Of a stretch of DNA of 64,000 bases, positions 29,315-38,081 are shown piece after piece. The position numbers and the translations under genes were made by a program. The notes beneath the pieces were generated by a model. That model was given only the letters and a program-made list of their open reading frames with translations. It made no database searches and was not told where the DNA came from. Origin of the DNA: Pseudomonas sp. 10S4 (GTDB lineage: Bacteria > Pseudomonadota > Gammaproteobacteria > Pseudomonadales > Pseudomonadaceae); the NCBI RefSeq assembly GCF_034344865.1, contig NZ_CP133774.1:5828001-5892000 (forward strand). The letters run 5' to 3'. The first letter of the stretch is position 1; each line of letters begins with the position of its first letter.

Positions 29315-30725
29315 GCAAACCAGCCTTGCAGCCACAACGGGCCGCCCTCGCCCACCACTCGGTAGGCCCAGCCCTGTTGGCCGGCGCGGGTCTGGATCAG
29401 GTAATAATCGCGGCGCACATCGGCGCCATCCCACCAGCCGGACTCGATGCGTTCCGGGCCCATGAGGATGCGCGCCGAACCCTCGTGCACCGCCAATGGT
29501 TCGGTCAGCAGCCAGCCCGGCCGTTGCCCCCCGGCAGCCCGCCGCAGAATTGATTGTCGACTGTGGTCTGCCATGCACATTCGGGGCGGTGATCGGCCTG
29601 AAAGCGCAAACCCTGCACCGCTTCATCGCCGAGCCGTGCCCGCAGGCGTTCGCGCAGTTGCTCCCAGGGCAAGGACTGCTGCGGACGGTCGTCGAACAGT
29701 TCCTGGCGTTGGGGCACGAAGCTCGGCAGGTCTTCGGCGCGCAGGCGAAAACCGCGTACCGGGGCCTCGACCTGCACCTGTTCCAGTCGGCCACGGGCCA
29801 GTTCAAAGAGCATCGCCGGATCGCGCTCGGCGCTGAGCAGCCCGACCTTGATCAGCGTGTCCGGCAACCCGGCGTGTTCCAGGTGCAAGTCGAAACGCTG
29901 CACGCCGCTGTCTCGGCCACAGAGGAACGCCGACAGATCACCCGTCAGCCGGCGCAATGGAAACAGCAGCGCCTGATGAGACTGCACATCGAAGTTGAGC
30001 TCAATGCGCACATCGAAGCGGTCCGGCGGCAGGTAGAACGCCAGGGCCAGGTGCCGCAAACCGAGCAACGCGTCCAGATGCTTGAGCACCTGAGCCTCGA
30101 AACGCCGGGCCAGGGTATGCCTAGGCAGCGCTTGCACTTGGCTCAAGGTGCGCAGGCCCATACGTGATAACGCTGTGGACACCGTCGGCTCCAGGGCGAT
30201 GCGGTCCACGGGTAATTGCCCCAGGTGATAGCGCAAGGCTTGATCGTCCGGCACCACCAAGCCGTCATAAACGTTGGCCAGCACCCGCGCCGCCACCGGG
30301 TTGGGTGCGGCGACAATCCGGTGGCGAAAGCCCAGTTCGGTGAGTTCGGTGCGCAAGCGTGCTTCGAACTGCGGCCAGGCACCGAACAGACCCAGGCTCG
30401 ATTCGATTTCAAACACCACGGCGCGGGGGTAATGCACGCTGACCTGGGAACTGAAGCGATAGGCCCAAGCGGCGAGAAACTGCTGCCAGTGTTCTATCTC
30501 GGCGGCATCGTATTCAGCCGTGACAAAGCCTTTGCTCAAGGCTTGGGCGGCGGCCATGGATTGGCCGGGGCGCAAGCCGAGCGCCCGGGCCGGGCCATTG
30601 ACCGCTTGCAACACGCGGCGCTGGGCCGGGCCGGTCAGCAGCGCCAACGGCTCATCGGGATCGGGGCGTTGACGCAGGACCGCGTCCAGCGCCAGTTGCG
30701 GAAAAAGAATGCAGACCCAGCGCAT
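29311..30725 (-). CDS. imuB: ImuB (Y-family-like mutasome protein), frameshifted
   Basis: ImuB, a Y-family polymerase homologue of about 471 aa that lacks polymerase activity and links the mutasome to the beta clamp. The N-terminus [19 protein letters not shown] lacks the acidic residues needed for catalysis, as known for the family. [32 protein letters not shown] near the end is its typical tail. The frame breaks around 29540-29552, where one base appears missing; after it the protein reads [21 protein letters not shown] to the stop at 29311. It lies 7 bp after imuA and overlaps dnaE2. Confidence 0.9.
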
Positions 30726-30732
30726 GGCAACC

Positions 30733-31350
30733 TCAATGTCCCATGGCAAAGGCAATCGGCGCCGTACGGGCCAGTCCGCCCCGACACTTCAATACCCGCA
30801 ACTGCGCAGGCTTGGCGTCGATGGCAATGCGCAGGGCCGCCGGCGAAGGATTGACTGCTTCGGCCATCGAGCGATAGGCAAACGCCAGGGTCGAGCCGGT
30901 TTCCGCCGCCACCTGCAAACGCCGCAGCGCCCGGTCATCGGCCTTGCGTGGCCAACAGAGCACCGCGCCGCAACTGCCGGAACGCAGGCATTGCTCCGCC
31001 GCCCACAGCGCATCGCGCTCGCTGGCCTGGATGATCGATAACTGGCGCAGATCGACCCCGGCGTTCTGCCAGGCCTGAGGGTACGGCACATACGGCGGCG
31101 CGATCAGCACGATGCGCTCGCCCGCCGCCGACAACCGCGCCAGCGCTGGCCACACCAGTTGCAACTCGCCGACGCCCTGCCCGGCCAACAGGATTTCGGT
31201 CAACGCCGCTTCCGGCCAGCCCCCGGTCGGCAGCGCCGCATCCAGCGCGGCATGCCCGGTGGGTTGCGGGCTGACGGCCGGGGGCGCAGGCCGGCCCTTC
31301 CAGACCTGGCCGCCATTGAACAGCGTATCCAGCGCAACGACGGCGCCCAT
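30733..31350 (-). CDS. imuA: ImuA, RecA-like mutasome accessory protein
   Basis: A 205 aa RecA/SulA-like protein starting MGAVVALDTLFNGGQVWKG, with LTEILLAGQGVGELQLVWPALARL and RIVLIAPPYVPYPQAW. It is the ImuA component of the lexA2-imuA-imuB-dnaE2 cassette and supports translesion mutagenesis. The ATG at 31350 abuts the lexA2 stop as TGATG, so the two are coupled. Confidence 0.9.
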   Translation of the reverse strand: MGAVVALDTLFNGGQVWKGRPAPPAVSPQPTGHAALDAALPTGGWPEAALTEILLAGQGVGELQLVWPALARLSAAGERIVLIAPPYVPYPQAWQNAGVDLRQLSIIQASERDALWAAEQCLRSGSCGAVLCWPRKADDRALRRLQVAAETGSTLAFAYRSMAEAVNPSPAALRIAIDAKPAQLRVLKCRGGLARTAPIAFAMGH

Positions 31351-31967
31351 CACCCTTGCCTCACCAGACCGCAGAACACCCCTTCGATAGCCAGGTCCTG
31401 ATCGGCTTCGACAATGATCGGTTTATAGGCTGGGTTGCGCGGCAGCAACCGCACCGTGTCGCCGATCCGTTCGAAGCGTTTGATGGTGACTTCGCCGTCG
31501 AGCCGCGCCACCACGATCTGGCCGTTGAGCGCCTCCGGGTTGCGATGCACACCCACCAGATCGCCGTCGAGAATACCGTCCTCGATCATCGAGTCGCCCT
31601 GGACCCGCAGCATGTAGTCCGGCACCCGGGAGAAGATCGACGGGTCGAACAGCAAACGGCTGTGTACCTCGGCATCCGCGCCAATCGGCGCCCCCGCCGC
31701 CACCCGACCGAGCACCGGGATCTCCAGTAGTTCGGGCCGCGCCGGTTGCCCGAGCAAACGAATGCCCCGGGCCTGATGCGGGTTGACCTCGATAAAACCG
31801 GCTTCGGTCAGCGCCAGCACATGCTTGCGCGCCACGCTGCGAGAGGCAAAACCAAAGGCCTCGCTGATTTCAGCGAGGCTCGGGGACTGACCGTGCTCCG
31901 CGATTCGATCACGGATAAAGGTCAGGATGGCGGTACGGCGGGGAGTGAGAGTCGTCATGGAGTACAT
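31350..31967 (-). CDS. lexA2: LexA2-type SOS repressor
   Basis: A LexA family repressor of 205 aa. The N-terminal winged helix (LTPRRTAILTFIRDRIAEHGQSPSLAEISEAFGFASRSV) is followed by the Ala-Gly cleavage site in GRVAAGAP (residues 91-92). The Ser-Lys dyad is in GDSMIEDG (Ser126) and VTIKRFE (Lys163). Being first in the imuAB-dnaE2 operon marks it as the second LexA of pseudomonads. The ATG at 31967 has GGAAAGAG before it; ATG at 31958 is an alternative, and the operator overlaps both. Confidence 0.92.
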   Translation of the reverse strand: MYSMTTLTPRRTAILTFIRDRIAEHGQSPSLAEISEAFGFASRSVARKHVLALTEAGFIEVNPHQARGIRLLGQPARPELLEIPVLGRVAAGAPIGADAEVHSRLLFDPSIFSRVPDYMLRVQGDSMIEDGILDGDLVGVHRNPEALNGQIVVARLDGEVTIKRFERIGDTVRLLPRNPAYKPIIVEADQDLAIEGVFCGLVRQG

Positions 31968-31975
31968 TTGTACTC
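31960..31975. promoter_or_regulatory. LexA2 operator
   Basis: A perfect palindrome, GAGTACATTTGTACTC, at the lexA2 start codon. It fits the GTAC-N4-GTAC/GTGC pattern reported for LexA2-controlled mutasome operons of pseudomonads and differs from the ordinary CTG-N10-CAG box, so it probably serves autoregulation and SOS induction of the cassette. Confidence 0.8.
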
Positions 31976-32025
31976 TTTCCGGGATTTCCTGACAACAACC
32001 GTCAATCCGGTAGGCGCTGTCGAGA

Positions 32026-32092
32026 GAAACGAGGCTGCGATCTTTTGACCTTGCTCTTTAAAAACAACATCAAAAGATCGCAGCCTCGTTTC
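32026..32092. terminator. 23-bp perfect inverted repeat at end of LysR gene
   Basis: Two perfect 23-base arms (32026-32048 and 32070-32092) around a 21-base loop. The right arm runs into the stop codon of the leftward LysR gene. The arm core GATCGCAGCC also occurs singly near 18910, so it is a repeat family. It should form a strong hairpin ending LysR transcription. Confidence 0.7.
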
Positions 32093-33023
32093 ACTCGGCA
32101 GCTCCTACAGGGGGCGCAAGCTCAGCCAGAAATTGCGCGATGTAATCGATAAACGCCACCACTTTGGCCGTCGCCCGCCGATGGCTCGGGTACACCGCCA
32201 GGATGTGCGAGCCAAAGCTGTCCGGGTCGATGTTGTAGTCGGCCATCAGCCGCACCAACCGCCCGTCAGCGATGTACGGCGCGGCGCTCCACAACGGCGT
32301 GTGCAGCAAGCCGCGCCCGGCCAGGGCATTGGCCAGCAGCAAGTCGTAATTGTCACTGCGCAACCGTGGCGACTGCGGTTGCGGCAGGCTCAAGCGCTGG
32401 CCGTCACGCTCGGCCCACCAGAATTCGCGGCTGAGCAACGGGTGGCGATACAACAGCCATTCGTGCTCATCAAGGGTTTGCGGCGTGACCGACAAGCCCT
32501 TGCGCGCCAGATAGGCCGGGCTGCCGCAGAGCGCCAAGCGATTACTGCCGACGACCCGGGCGATCAACCCCGGCAAGTTGTCGTGACCTTCGCGCAGGGC
32601 CAGGTCATAGCCGCTTTCCAGCAGATTGACGAACTCATCGCACAGGTCAACTTGCAGGTTGATCTGCGGGTATTGCTCGAGAAAACCGCCACACACTTGA
32701 TCAAGAAACGCCTGCCCGTACGCCAGCGGCGCGGTGATTTTCAGGCTGCCGCGCAAGCCATGCTGCATTTGCTCGACTTCCTCGCCGGCCTCCTCCAGCC
32801 GCTGCAACACCTGACGCGCAGTTTCCAGGTAAAGCCGCCCCACTTCCGTCAGCAAAATCCGCCGGGTGCTGCGCTCGAGCAGCCGGGCGCCGAGTTCGGC
32901 TTCGAGGTGATTGACCGCTTTGGTCAGGGCCGACGGAGTCTTGCCCAATTGCTCGGCGGCGCGGCTGAAACTACCGAGCTGCGCGGTGACCACGAACATT
33001 TTTAATGCACCCAACTTGTCCAT
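32091..33023 (-). CDS. LysR-family transcriptional regulator
   Basis: A 310 aa LysR regulator. The helix-turn-helix is LGALKMFVVTAQLGSFSRAAEQLGKTPSALTKAVNHLEAELG, followed by LLERSTRRILLTEVGR; the effector domain is of the CrgA/DmlR-like type (LRGSLKITAPLAYGQAFLDQV). It diverges from the amidohydrolase-porin pair, 103 bp away, and probably controls it. Confidence 0.9.
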   Translation of the reverse strand: MDKLGALKMFVVTAQLGSFSRAAEQLGKTPSALTKAVNHLEAELGARLLERSTRRILLTEVGRLYLETARQVLQRLEEAGEEVEQMQHGLRGSLKITAPLAYGQAFLDQVCGGFLEQYPQINLQVDLCDEFVNLLESGYDLALREGHDNLPGLIARVVGSNRLALCGSPAYLARKGLSVTPQTLDEHEWLLYRHPLLSREFWWAERDGQRLSLPQPQSPRLRSDNYDLLLANALAGRGLLHTPLWSAAPYIADGRLVRLMADYNIDPDSFGSHILAVYPSHRRATAKVVAFIDYIAQFLAELAPPVGAAE

Positions 33024-33126
33024 GCTTTTTCCATTCCGGCAAAAACGTTTTTCGTGAGGGAGGCGTTCTGCTGTGGCTGAGCAGCCACTAATCTGGCCAT
33101 CAGACGCAATAACAAGGAAATGTTCA

Positions 33127-34870
33127 ATGAAAAGATTCCTCCCGAATCTATTGGTGGCCGCGGTTAGTTTTGCCTCGATGGAAGCCATGGCAGCCACCGA
33201 CCTGGTGCTGCTCAACGGCAAGATTTTCACCGCTGACCGCGCCCAACCGCAGGTGCAGGCCTTGGCGGTGGAAAACGGCAAGGTGCTGAAAGTCGGCACG
33301 GATGCGCAGATCAAAGCCTTGATTGAATCCGGCACAAAAGTCGTCGACCTCGGCGGTAAGACCCTGATGCCCGGCCTGATCGACAGCCATTCCCACGCGA
33401 TTTTCGGTGGCCTGGAAATGGTCTCGGCCAACATGGAAGACGAGATGGTCGACCTCGATGAACTGGAAAAACGCCTGCGCGGCTGGCGTGACGACGGCAA
33501 GGCCAAGCATGGCGATGTACTAAGCGTGGCCGGCATGAGCTCGGCTTACTGGGCGCAGGCAGAAGCCTTCGACAAGAAATTCAACAGCGGCGAATGGGCC
33601 ACGGTGCCGGTGGTGTTCACCGGCAGCGACCACCACACCGCGTGGGCCAACAATGTAATGCTGGCGCGCGCGGGCATTGATGCCGCGCTGCTGAAAACCC
33701 TGCCGGATGCCGAGAAAGACACGATCGGCAAAACCGCCGATGGCCGCCCCAATGGCTTCCTGGTGGACGCCGGTTGGGACCGTGTGGCCTCGAAAATGCC
33801 GGTGCCGAGCGCCGCCGACATGCTCAAAGCCGCGCAATCTGCCATGCGTTACAACAACAGCCTCGGCATCACCGCGTGGATGGACCCTGCCGCCAACGCT
33901 GCGCCGGGCGAGCCAGTGTTCGCGCTCAAACCCACGGAAAAAACCGTCGGCGTGCTGCCAGCCTATAAAGCGCTGTCCGAGACCGGCAACATGAGCGTTC
34001 ACGTCGCCGCCCTGCTGGGTGCGCCAATCCAAAAGCGTACCGGCCGATCTCGACACCCTGGACAAGGTCCGCCAGCAATTCCAGGGCATCCCCAACCTGA
34101 CGTTGCCGGGGATCAAGATCTTCGCCGACGGCGTGATCGAATACCCGGCGCAGAGCGCGGCAATGATCGACCCTTACACCAACTCGCATAAACAGGGTGA
34201 GTTGCTGATTGATCCGAAGCATTTCGGCGAACTGGTCAGCGCCATCGACCAGCGTGGCTGGCTGGTGCACATCCACGCGATTGGCGACCGCGCGGTGCGC
34301 GAATCCCTGAACGGCATCGAGCAGGCGCGCAAGGATCGTCAGAGCGGCATCACTCACTCGATCACGCACCTGCAAATGGTCAACCCGAAGGAGTTCGCGC
34401 GGTTCAAACCGCTGAACGTGATCGCCTCGATGCAACTGCTGTGGGCCACCGCCGACGACTACACGCTGGACATGATCAAGCCCTACGTCAGCGCCCTGGC
34501 CTTCCGTTATCAATACCCGGCGCACTCGCTGCTGAAACAGGGCGCAACCATTGCCGGGGCCAGCGACTGGCCGGTGTCCTCGCCGAATCCCTTTAATGCC
34601 ATGGCTCAAGCCATCACCCGAGTCGGCCCGCTGGGCGTGCTAAACGCCGATGAACGTCTCGACCGGGAAACGATGTTCTACGCCTACACCCTCAACGCCG
34701 CTCGCACCATTGGGTTGGAGAAGCAGATCGGCTCGTTGAGTGCCGGCAAGCAGGCTGATTTCATCGTGTTGGACCGCGATGTGTTCAGCGTCGACAACAA
34801 AGCCCTGCACGACACCCAAGTGCTGCAAACCTGGTTCGCCGGTCGCGAAGTCTACGCACCAACCTTATAA
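33127..34870 (+). CDS. periplasmic amidohydrolase (YtcJ-like), frameshifted
   Basis: A metal-dependent amidohydrolase of about 580 aa, YtcJ-like. A signal peptide (LVAAVSFASMEAMAA) suggests export. Key sites are PGLIDSHSHAIFGG (first metal histidines), GIKIFADGVIEYPAQSAAM, WLVHIHAIGDRAVRESL, ITHSITHLQM and GASDWPVSSPNPF, with the C-terminal GSLSAGKQADFIVLDRD. The frame breaks near 34021-34035. Dropping one base there joins HVAALLGA to SVPADLDTLDKVRQQF. The substrate is unknown, perhaps an amide or cyclic amide. The TorF-type outer-membrane gene follows by about 100 bp. Confidence 0.87.
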
Positions 34871-34967
34871 GAAAAATCTTTGCTGCCCGCCCCCGCGACA
34901 GTCGCCGGGGTGTGGCGCAGCTTTGCCCGCCCTCTGCCCAAAACAATCAAAACAAAGGCACTGACCC

Positions 34968-35705
34968 ATGAAAGCTTTCACCTTGTTCGCCCTCGGATCC
35001 TTGAGCTTATTGCCCTTGAGCAGCCAGGCCATCCCCTTGAATGATGATTTTTCCGTGCAAGTGGACCTGACCCTGGCCAGCGACTATCGAACTCGCGGCA
35101 TCTCGCAAACCCTGAACGACCCTGCCGTGCAGGCCGGCACCACCCTGGCCCACAGCAGCGGTTTGTATGTGGGCGTGTGGAGTTCGAACGTGGATTTCGG
35201 CGGCGGCCTGAAAACTCGCCAAGAACTGGATTACTACGCCGGTTGGCTGTGGCAGGCGACCGATGCGGTGAGTCTGGATGTTGGCTATCTCAAATATGCT
35301 TATCCGAAAGAGAGCCAGTTCAACCAGAGCGAGGTGTACGGAATTCTCAGTGCCTACGGGGTGAAACTCGGGGCTTATTACTCGGCGGATGCGCCGGGCA
35401 TCGACAGCAAGCAGGGCACGTTGTACAGCTACGTAGGCTACGAAACCGAATTGCCTTATGGGCTGGGCCTGAAACTGCGCTACGGCGAAATGGACTTCAA
35501 GGACCCGCGCTTGTACTCGTCTGACGGCCATGCCGAGGACGCGTACCACGAATGGGAAGTGAAGCTGAGCCATGAACTGGCCGGGATGATGTTGGGCTTG
35601 AGCTACATCGATACTGACCTGTCGCAAAGCCAGTGCATCAGCAATTGGGGTTATGGCGATGTGTGCACCGCGACGGTGGTGGCGAGCATCAGCAAATCCC
35701 TCTGA
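34968..35705 (+). CDS. TorF-family putative outer-membrane protein
   Basis: A 245 aa protein with a signal peptide (LSLLPLSSQA) and a beta-barrel-like body of the TorF/Gcw_chp type (TIGR02001). Marks are FSVQVDLTLASDYRTRGISQTLNDPAVQAGTT, YVGVWSSNVDFGG and ELDYYAGW. Such proteins are thought to be outer-membrane porin-like channels. Its position after the exported amidohydrolase suggests uptake of the same substrate. Confidence 0.85.
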   Translation: MKAFTLFALGSLSLLPLSSQAIPLNDDFSVQVDLTLASDYRTRGISQTLNDPAVQAGTTLAHSSGLYVGVWSSNVDFGGGLKTRQELDYYAGWLWQATDAVSLDVGYLKYAYPKESQFNQSEVYGILSAYGVKLGAYYSADAPGIDSKQGTLYSYVGYETELPYGLGLKLRYGEMDFKDPRLYSSDGHAEDAYHEWEVKLSHELAGMMLGLSYIDTDLSQSQCISNWGYGDVCTATVVASISKSL

Positions 35706-35719
35706 CCACCACTAATCAC

Positions 35720-35810
35720 TGTAGGAGCGGGCTTGCTCGCGAAGAGGCCATCTCATCCAATATCAATGTTGACCGGCAGACCGCTTTCGCGAGCAAGCCC
35801 GCTCCCACAT
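35720..35810. repeat. REP pair
   Basis: Inverted pair of REP units (TGTAGGAGCGGGCTTGCTCGCG and its complement form) between convergent genes. Confidence 0.85.
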
Positions 35811-35854
35811 TTGATCTCGGGTGTTCACTCAATATATGCCCACCGAAGATCCCT

Positions 35855-35994
35855 TGTAGGAGCGAGGCTTGCCCGCGAAGGCGGCGGCACATTCGGCATT
35901 GATGTGACTGACCCACCGCTTTCGCGAGCAGGCCATCACATTCAATATCAATGTCGTCTGACGGGCAGCTTTCGCGGGCAAGCCTCGCTCCTAC
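35855..35994. repeat. REP cluster, variant units
   Basis: Three REP-like units, two of the variant GTAGGAGCGAGGCTTGCCCGCG type. The last unit reaches the stop codon of the DUF971 gene. Confidence 0.8.
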
Positions 35995-36274
35995 GGGTTT
36001 GGGATTAATCCTGAGAGATAGGGCCACGGGTAGATGCCGCGTTCGTGGCCGTCGCTGAAGATCAGTTGCAGGCCGTAACCCTGGGGATTCAACTCGACCA
36101 CGCGGATGCGTGAATCGACTTTACCGTCAGGCCTTGCAACCGAAACGCCCGACATTGGGAGCACGGACATTGACGGCGTAACTCGGCGTGATCCAGCAAC
36201 TGTTCGCGCCCATCCGGCCAGTTCAACCGCAGTTGCTGTTTGTTCTGGGAGTTACCGACGGCCAGCGGGTTCAT
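35991..36274 (-). CDS. DUF971-domain protein, frameshifted
   Basis: A small DUF971 protein of about 94 aa (the domain found at the N-terminus of gamma-butyrobetaine hydroxylases and in some Fe-S carrier proteins). It shows LRLNWPDGREQLLDHAELRRQCPCSQCRAF, with a CxCxxC probable metal site, and ends IFSDGHERGIYPWPYLSGL. The frame breaks at the T-run 36120-36122; one extra base joins LQGLTVK to VDSRIRVVELNPQGYG. The ATG overlaps the HEAT gene stop by 4 bases, and it is the last gene of the eight-gene operon. A role in metal or Fe-S handling is inference. Confidence 0.8.
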
Positions 36275-37233
36275 TGCAACTGACTCAAGGCAATCCGCAC
36301 CGCTTTGCGCACTTCCGGGTCGCCATCATCCTGGGCGGCCAGCAATGCGGCGATGGCTTGGCGATCATTCAACTCGCCCAACGCCAGCGCCGCTTCCTTG
36401 CGCAGGTTGCTGATGCGGTGACCGAGGGTGTCGATCAGCGCGTCCAGGGCCGGGGCATAGCGCAAGCGGCCGAGGCTGCGGGTGGCGCGCAAGCGGACTT
36501 GCCAATAATCGTCGCTCAAGGCTTCCACCAGCGCCGGACCGGCGTCAGTGTGGCCGACCTTGCCCAGCGTGGTGGCGGCTTCTTCGCGTACTTGCCAGGC
36601 GTGGTCCTGCAACGCCTGGCGCAGCGCCGGCAGTACTTGAATGTCGGACGCCAGGCCGAGGGCGCCGGTGGCGGCGCGGCGGACTTCAGTGTCCGGGTCG
36701 GCGCTGGCCAGTCTGGCCAAGGCTGGCAAGGCATCGAGTTGCTTGAGCCAGCCGAGCACGCCGACGGCTTCACGGCGCACGCTTGCATCTTTATCGTTTA
36801 AAGCGACCAACGCAGCGCCGGCGGCATCGGGGAACCGCAACTCGCGCAAGGCCCTGAATGCGGCGATGCGCACGTTAACCTCGGCATGCCCGGTCCACGG
36901 CAGAATCACCCGGCCCGCGGCTTCACTCTTGAGCAGGCTGAGGCTCTGCGCGGCGGCAGCTTGCACGGCCAACGAGGGATCGGTCAGCGCCTGGCACAAC
37001 GCTTCAACCACCGGTTCATCCTCCCAGGCTTCCAGCAGCCGTGCGGCTTCGGCGCGGACTTCTTCGGTCGGGTCTTCAGCCAGGCGATCGACCAGCCAGA
37101 GCAAACCGTCCGGTTCTTCAAGATCAGCCAGTTCGATCAGCGCGATGCGGCGCACGCCGGGGTCGTCGTCGGTCAGACGCGGTTGCAGGGCAAGGATGTC
37201 GTCGTTATCGGTTACATCGAAGAGAGAGGTCAT
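36271..37233 (-). CDS. HEAT-repeat protein (PBS-lyase-like repeats)
   Basis: A 320 aa protein built almost wholly of about nine HEAT-like repeats of some 31 residues, e.g. DPGVRRIALIELADL, DPTEEVRAEAARLLEAW, DPSLAVQAAAAQSLSLL, DKDASVRREAVGVLGWL and DPDTEVRRAATGALGLA. These are of the PBS-lyase HEAT-like type. Such scaffolds bind proteins or help place cofactors. No signal peptide, so cytoplasmic. Its ATG overlaps the true stop of the ABC ATPase, and its own stop overlaps the DUF971 start. Strict coupling suggests it works with the flavoprotein, ferredoxin or transporter of this operon. Confidence 0.88.
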   Translation of the reverse strand: MTSLFDVTDNDDILALQPRLTDDDPGVRRIALIELADLEEPDGLLWLVDRLAEDPTEEVRAEAARLLEAWEDEPVVEALCQALTDPSLAVQAAAAQSLSLLKSEAAGRVILPWTGHAEVNVRIAAFRALRELRFPDAAGAALVALNDKDASVRREAVGVLGWLKQLDALPALARLASADPDTEVRRAATGALGLASDIQVLPALRQALQDHAWQVREEAATTLGKVGHTDAGPALVEALSDDYWQVRLRATRSLGRLRYAPALDALIDTLGHRISNLRKEAALALGELNDRQAIAALLAAQDDGDPEVRKAVRIALSQLQ

Positions 37234-38081
37234 AGGGCAAACCGCGGCAGTTTGTTTTCAGGGGGAAGTCCGAGGGGATTCAGGCGAGGTAACTGCCGAC
37301 CGTCCTCGTGACGCAGCAACTCGAGGCAATGACGCTTCAAGCGGGAAAATTCGTGGCTTGTCACCAGTTCGGTGGTGCGTGGACGGGGAAGTCCAGGCGC
37401 AGATCCTCGATGATTCGCCCCGGCCGCGAACTCATCACCAGCAGGCGATCAGCGAGGAACAACGCCTCGTCGATGTCATGGGTGACGAACACCACGGTGG
37501 TGCGAATTCGCGTCCAGATGTCCAGCAACAGTTCCTGCATGTTCAGCCGGGTCATGTCGTCGAGGGCGCCGAAGGGTTCGTCGAGCAGCAGCAACGGAGG
37601 GCTTCAGCATCGAGCGACCCGGGCGATGGACGACCCGCTGCCGCATTCCGCCGGAGAGCTGATCCGGCCAGCGTTCGGCAAAGCCTTCCAACCCCACTAA
37701 CGCAAGGATTTCATCGGCGGCTTTATGGCGTTCGGCTTTGCCGATGCCGCGCATTTTCAGGCCGAAAGCGACGTTGTCGCGCACCGTGCGCCAAGGGAAC
37801 AGCGTGTGGTGCTGGAACACCATGCCGCGTTGCGGGGACGGGCCATCGATAGGCGCCCCATCGACATTCAGCGTGCCAGCGCGGGGTTGCAGGTGTCCGG
37901 CCAAGGCGCCGAGCAAGGTGGATTTCCCACAACCCGACGGCCCGAGAATGCAGACGAATTGCCCCGCTTCAATTTGGCAATCCAGGCCTTGAACGGCTTC
38001 AAACGCCGCGCGGCCCTCCCCCAGGCTGATCGACAAACCGCGAATCTCGATTCGCCCTTCCGGGTGTTGAAAGATGCTCAT
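37230..38081 (-). CDS. NitT/TauT-type ABC transporter ATPase, frameshifted
   Basis: An ABC ATPase of about 283 aa. Walker A is GPSGCGKST, the Q-loop region is [14 protein letters not shown], the signature LSGGMRQRV, Walker [13 protein letters not shown] and the H-loop FVTHDIDEA, as in SsuB/TauB-type importers. Several indels cluster at 37596-37640 (between the signature and Walker B). Another lies at the G-run 37385-37388: one more base there carries the frame past an early stop at 37361 and gives [20 protein letters not shown], ending PRFAL at 37230. That natural stop overlaps the HEAT gene start by ATGA. The start at 38081 overlaps the permease stop. Confidence 0.87.

Noticed and set aside
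26238..31967. Programmed frameshifting in dnaE2 and imuB
   Set aside because: No slippery heptamer with a downstream structure; the same type of homopolymer loss occurs in unrelated genes across the window.
35720..35994. Regularly spaced repeats that could suggest a CRISPR array
   Set aside because: Units alternate in orientation and match the REP consensus; spacing is irregular and no cas genes are present.
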